This document shows positions 62,691 to 64,000 of a stretch of 64,000 nucleotides of DNA, piece after piece (the stretch's first letter is position 1; each line of letters begins with the position of its first letter). The notes under the pieces are model-generated. The model did not search any database. It was not told where the DNA came from and saw nothing but the letters and a program-made list of their open reading frames with translations. Made by a program: the position numbers and the translations under genes. The stretch comes from Gorsachius magnificus (taxonomy: Eukaryota > Chordata > Aves > Pelecaniformes > Ardeidae), in the NCBI GenBank assembly GCA_034008185.1, contig CM067082.1, positions 54,519,586-54,583,585 of the forward strand. Reading direction: 5' to 3'.

Positions 62691-64000
62691 GTGATTTCAC
62701 AGACACCCCCAGCTCAACTTCAAAAGACATGAAATAATGGATTTACCTCTGCTATCCAACGAGGATAATCTAGGATCTATTTATTTCAGGGCAAAATTCG
62801 CTTTGGCTACGGAAACAGTGTTGCCTTCAGTGTTCAAGAATAATTTTTACCATTTCAGTTAGAATACATAAAAGGAAAAAAGGGATTAGCTCATTACTTT
62901 TCAGATATCAGAACTAGGCTTAATTCCTACTACTGCTGTTATTATCAACCTAATTTTTGTAAAGCGAATTGTATTTAGTTAAAACCTAGTTAACAGTTTT
63001 GTGTCTTGTGCTGGAGTAGATCCTTTTGGCCAATTCTGATCCATTAATGAGATGAGGGCTCCCTGAAGGCATCAAATGAGATAAATCAGCACATGCATAT
63101 GCAGTGATTAAAAAACTTGACCCTGTGCCACACAGTCCATGCATCTGAATGAAATACAGGCCTTACTTTTGCCCATAAATTTTACATTTTTTAATCTGTA
63201 AGTTGAAAGAACACAATATACTGTAATTGTACTGTATTTGTAACAACTTGTTCAAAAAGAGATTTTTGTAAAAGAACAATCATGAAGTGGAATTCAGCCA
63301 GTCAGATTACTGGCAAAGCTTCCTGCTGAATATGATTAGATAAAGGGAAAATGGAGACTGGAGAAAATTGACCCTCTCAGCAGAATTTGCCATAATTATA
63401 TGCAGGATGAGGAATTAGCCATTATTCTACTGTTAAATTCCTCAAGTGGCCAGAAGGAACACTCTTGCACAATCTGCTTTTTCTATCTAGTCTATGCAAA
63501 ATGAAGGTCCTGTTAAGAAAAATGGAGATGTGGCTGATCAGGTTCTATAAACCTGGTAATTTTTCTCCCTAAAGGTTAGACAGTGGAAGGATGTATTGGG
63601 ATCACCTTACCAGCACTTGGCTGATAGCCCACTAGCTCGTTTAGTCCAATAGCCCACTAGCTGCTGTGTAACAGAAGTTTTCATTTCAAGGAGTAAAATC
63701 ATTGAATTTCACACATGAGTTTTACACATCCCTGGCAAGTTGCGATGCCAAAAGCCTCTAAATCTCAAATGCTGTTCTTGTAAGGCAACCTCTTTGCAAT
63801 GGTTCATTGCTAGCATGACCCGAACTCTGCCCTGTCGCAAAAGCAATCACGTTGTTGTGAATCACATCCCTGTGTTTTTGCTAACAAAACAGGATGCCTC
63901 TGACTGCAAGCTTCTGTTCATGCCAGGAACTCACAGCTTGGAGTACAGCTTTCTCATTGCTACCTAATTCAAGTGGAGCAGTAGTAATAAGACAAAATAG
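62691..64000. other. Intron sequence to window end, no gene
   Basis: AT-rich intron. A 13-14 bp direct repeat (tagcccactagct) occurs at about 63626 and 63650. Nothing else is recognised. Confidence 0.65.

Larger units (their letters stand above)
1..64000 (-). other. DLGAP1: DLGAP1 gene, partial: three internal exons and flanking introns
   Basis: The three exons at 601-1019, 11800-11891 and 15066-15439 share strand, order and compatible phase, and encode a continuous DLGAP-family segment. The gene is therefore transcribed right to left across the window. Intron sizes are 3,174 bp between A and B and 10,780 bp between B and C, with at least 48,561 bp upstream of A and at least 600 bp downstream of C. 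The known protein (about 980 residues) is a postsynaptic-density scaffold that binds the DLG/PSD-95 guanylate-kinase domain through N-terminal repeats, dynein light chain through its middle, and Shank through its C-terminus. Only the middle part is here. DLGAP1 is preferred over DLGAP2-4 from remembered sequence: the SMKALTAAIEAANAQIHG segment, the DASTSTVSIQGSGNHYHA segment and the ITEDPLEAVQRSVC segment. The family assignment is near certain; the paralogue assignment is somewhat less so. Confidence 0.9.

Overview
The window is vertebrate intronic DNA from a bird, or possibly another sauropsid. The evidence is CR1 LINE sequence as the main interspersed repeat, a few very old MIR-like and hAT-like remnants, no primate or rodent SINEs, and long AT-leaning introns with a few GC-rich and CpG-rich patches. 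I cannot name the species.

One protein-coding gene is supported. It lies on the minus strand and is best matched to DLGAP1 (SAPAP1/GKAP), a postsynaptic scaffold protein. Three consecutive internal coding exons can be placed to the base by splice sites, reading phase and family similarity. In transcription order they are exon A (15439 to 15066, 374 nt), exon B (11891 to 11800, 92 nt) and exon C (1019 to 601, 419 nt). Phases fit at both junctions: A ends on a whole codon, B starts in phase 0 and ends with TG, and C supplies the third base of that Cys codon. Together they encode the region just before the GH1 domain, with a proline-rich SH3-type motif and three dynein-light-chain-like GIQVD/GVQVE/AVQAD motifs, followed by the first part of GH1. 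The N-terminal half, the rest of GH1 and the Shank-binding C-terminus lie outside the window.

Layout: 1-600 is the start of the intron after exon C. 1020-11799 is the intron between B and C; it holds an ancient CR1 3' fragment (about 3230-3645), a 1.5-kb CR1 with a broken, catalytically dead reverse transcriptase (about 5381-6925) and a GC-rich block (about 6926-8480). 11892-15065 is the intron between A and B. 15440-64000 is at least 48.5 kb of the intron upstream of A, where I find no further exon. That intron carries a CpG-rich patch 2.7 kb upstream of exon A, other CpG, CRE-like or TATA-like patches, a 300-bp AAAAT/AAAAG array abutting a CR1 3' end, MIR and hAT remnants, and many small simple repeats.

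I see no RNA gene, no CRISPR-like array, and no undescribed multi-gene system. The points most worth a second look concern splicing: the dynein-light-chain motif is assembled across the A/B junction, exon B cannot be skipped in frame, and exon C has two in-frame acceptors 9 nt apart. The CpG-rich intronic patches are candidate internal promoters.
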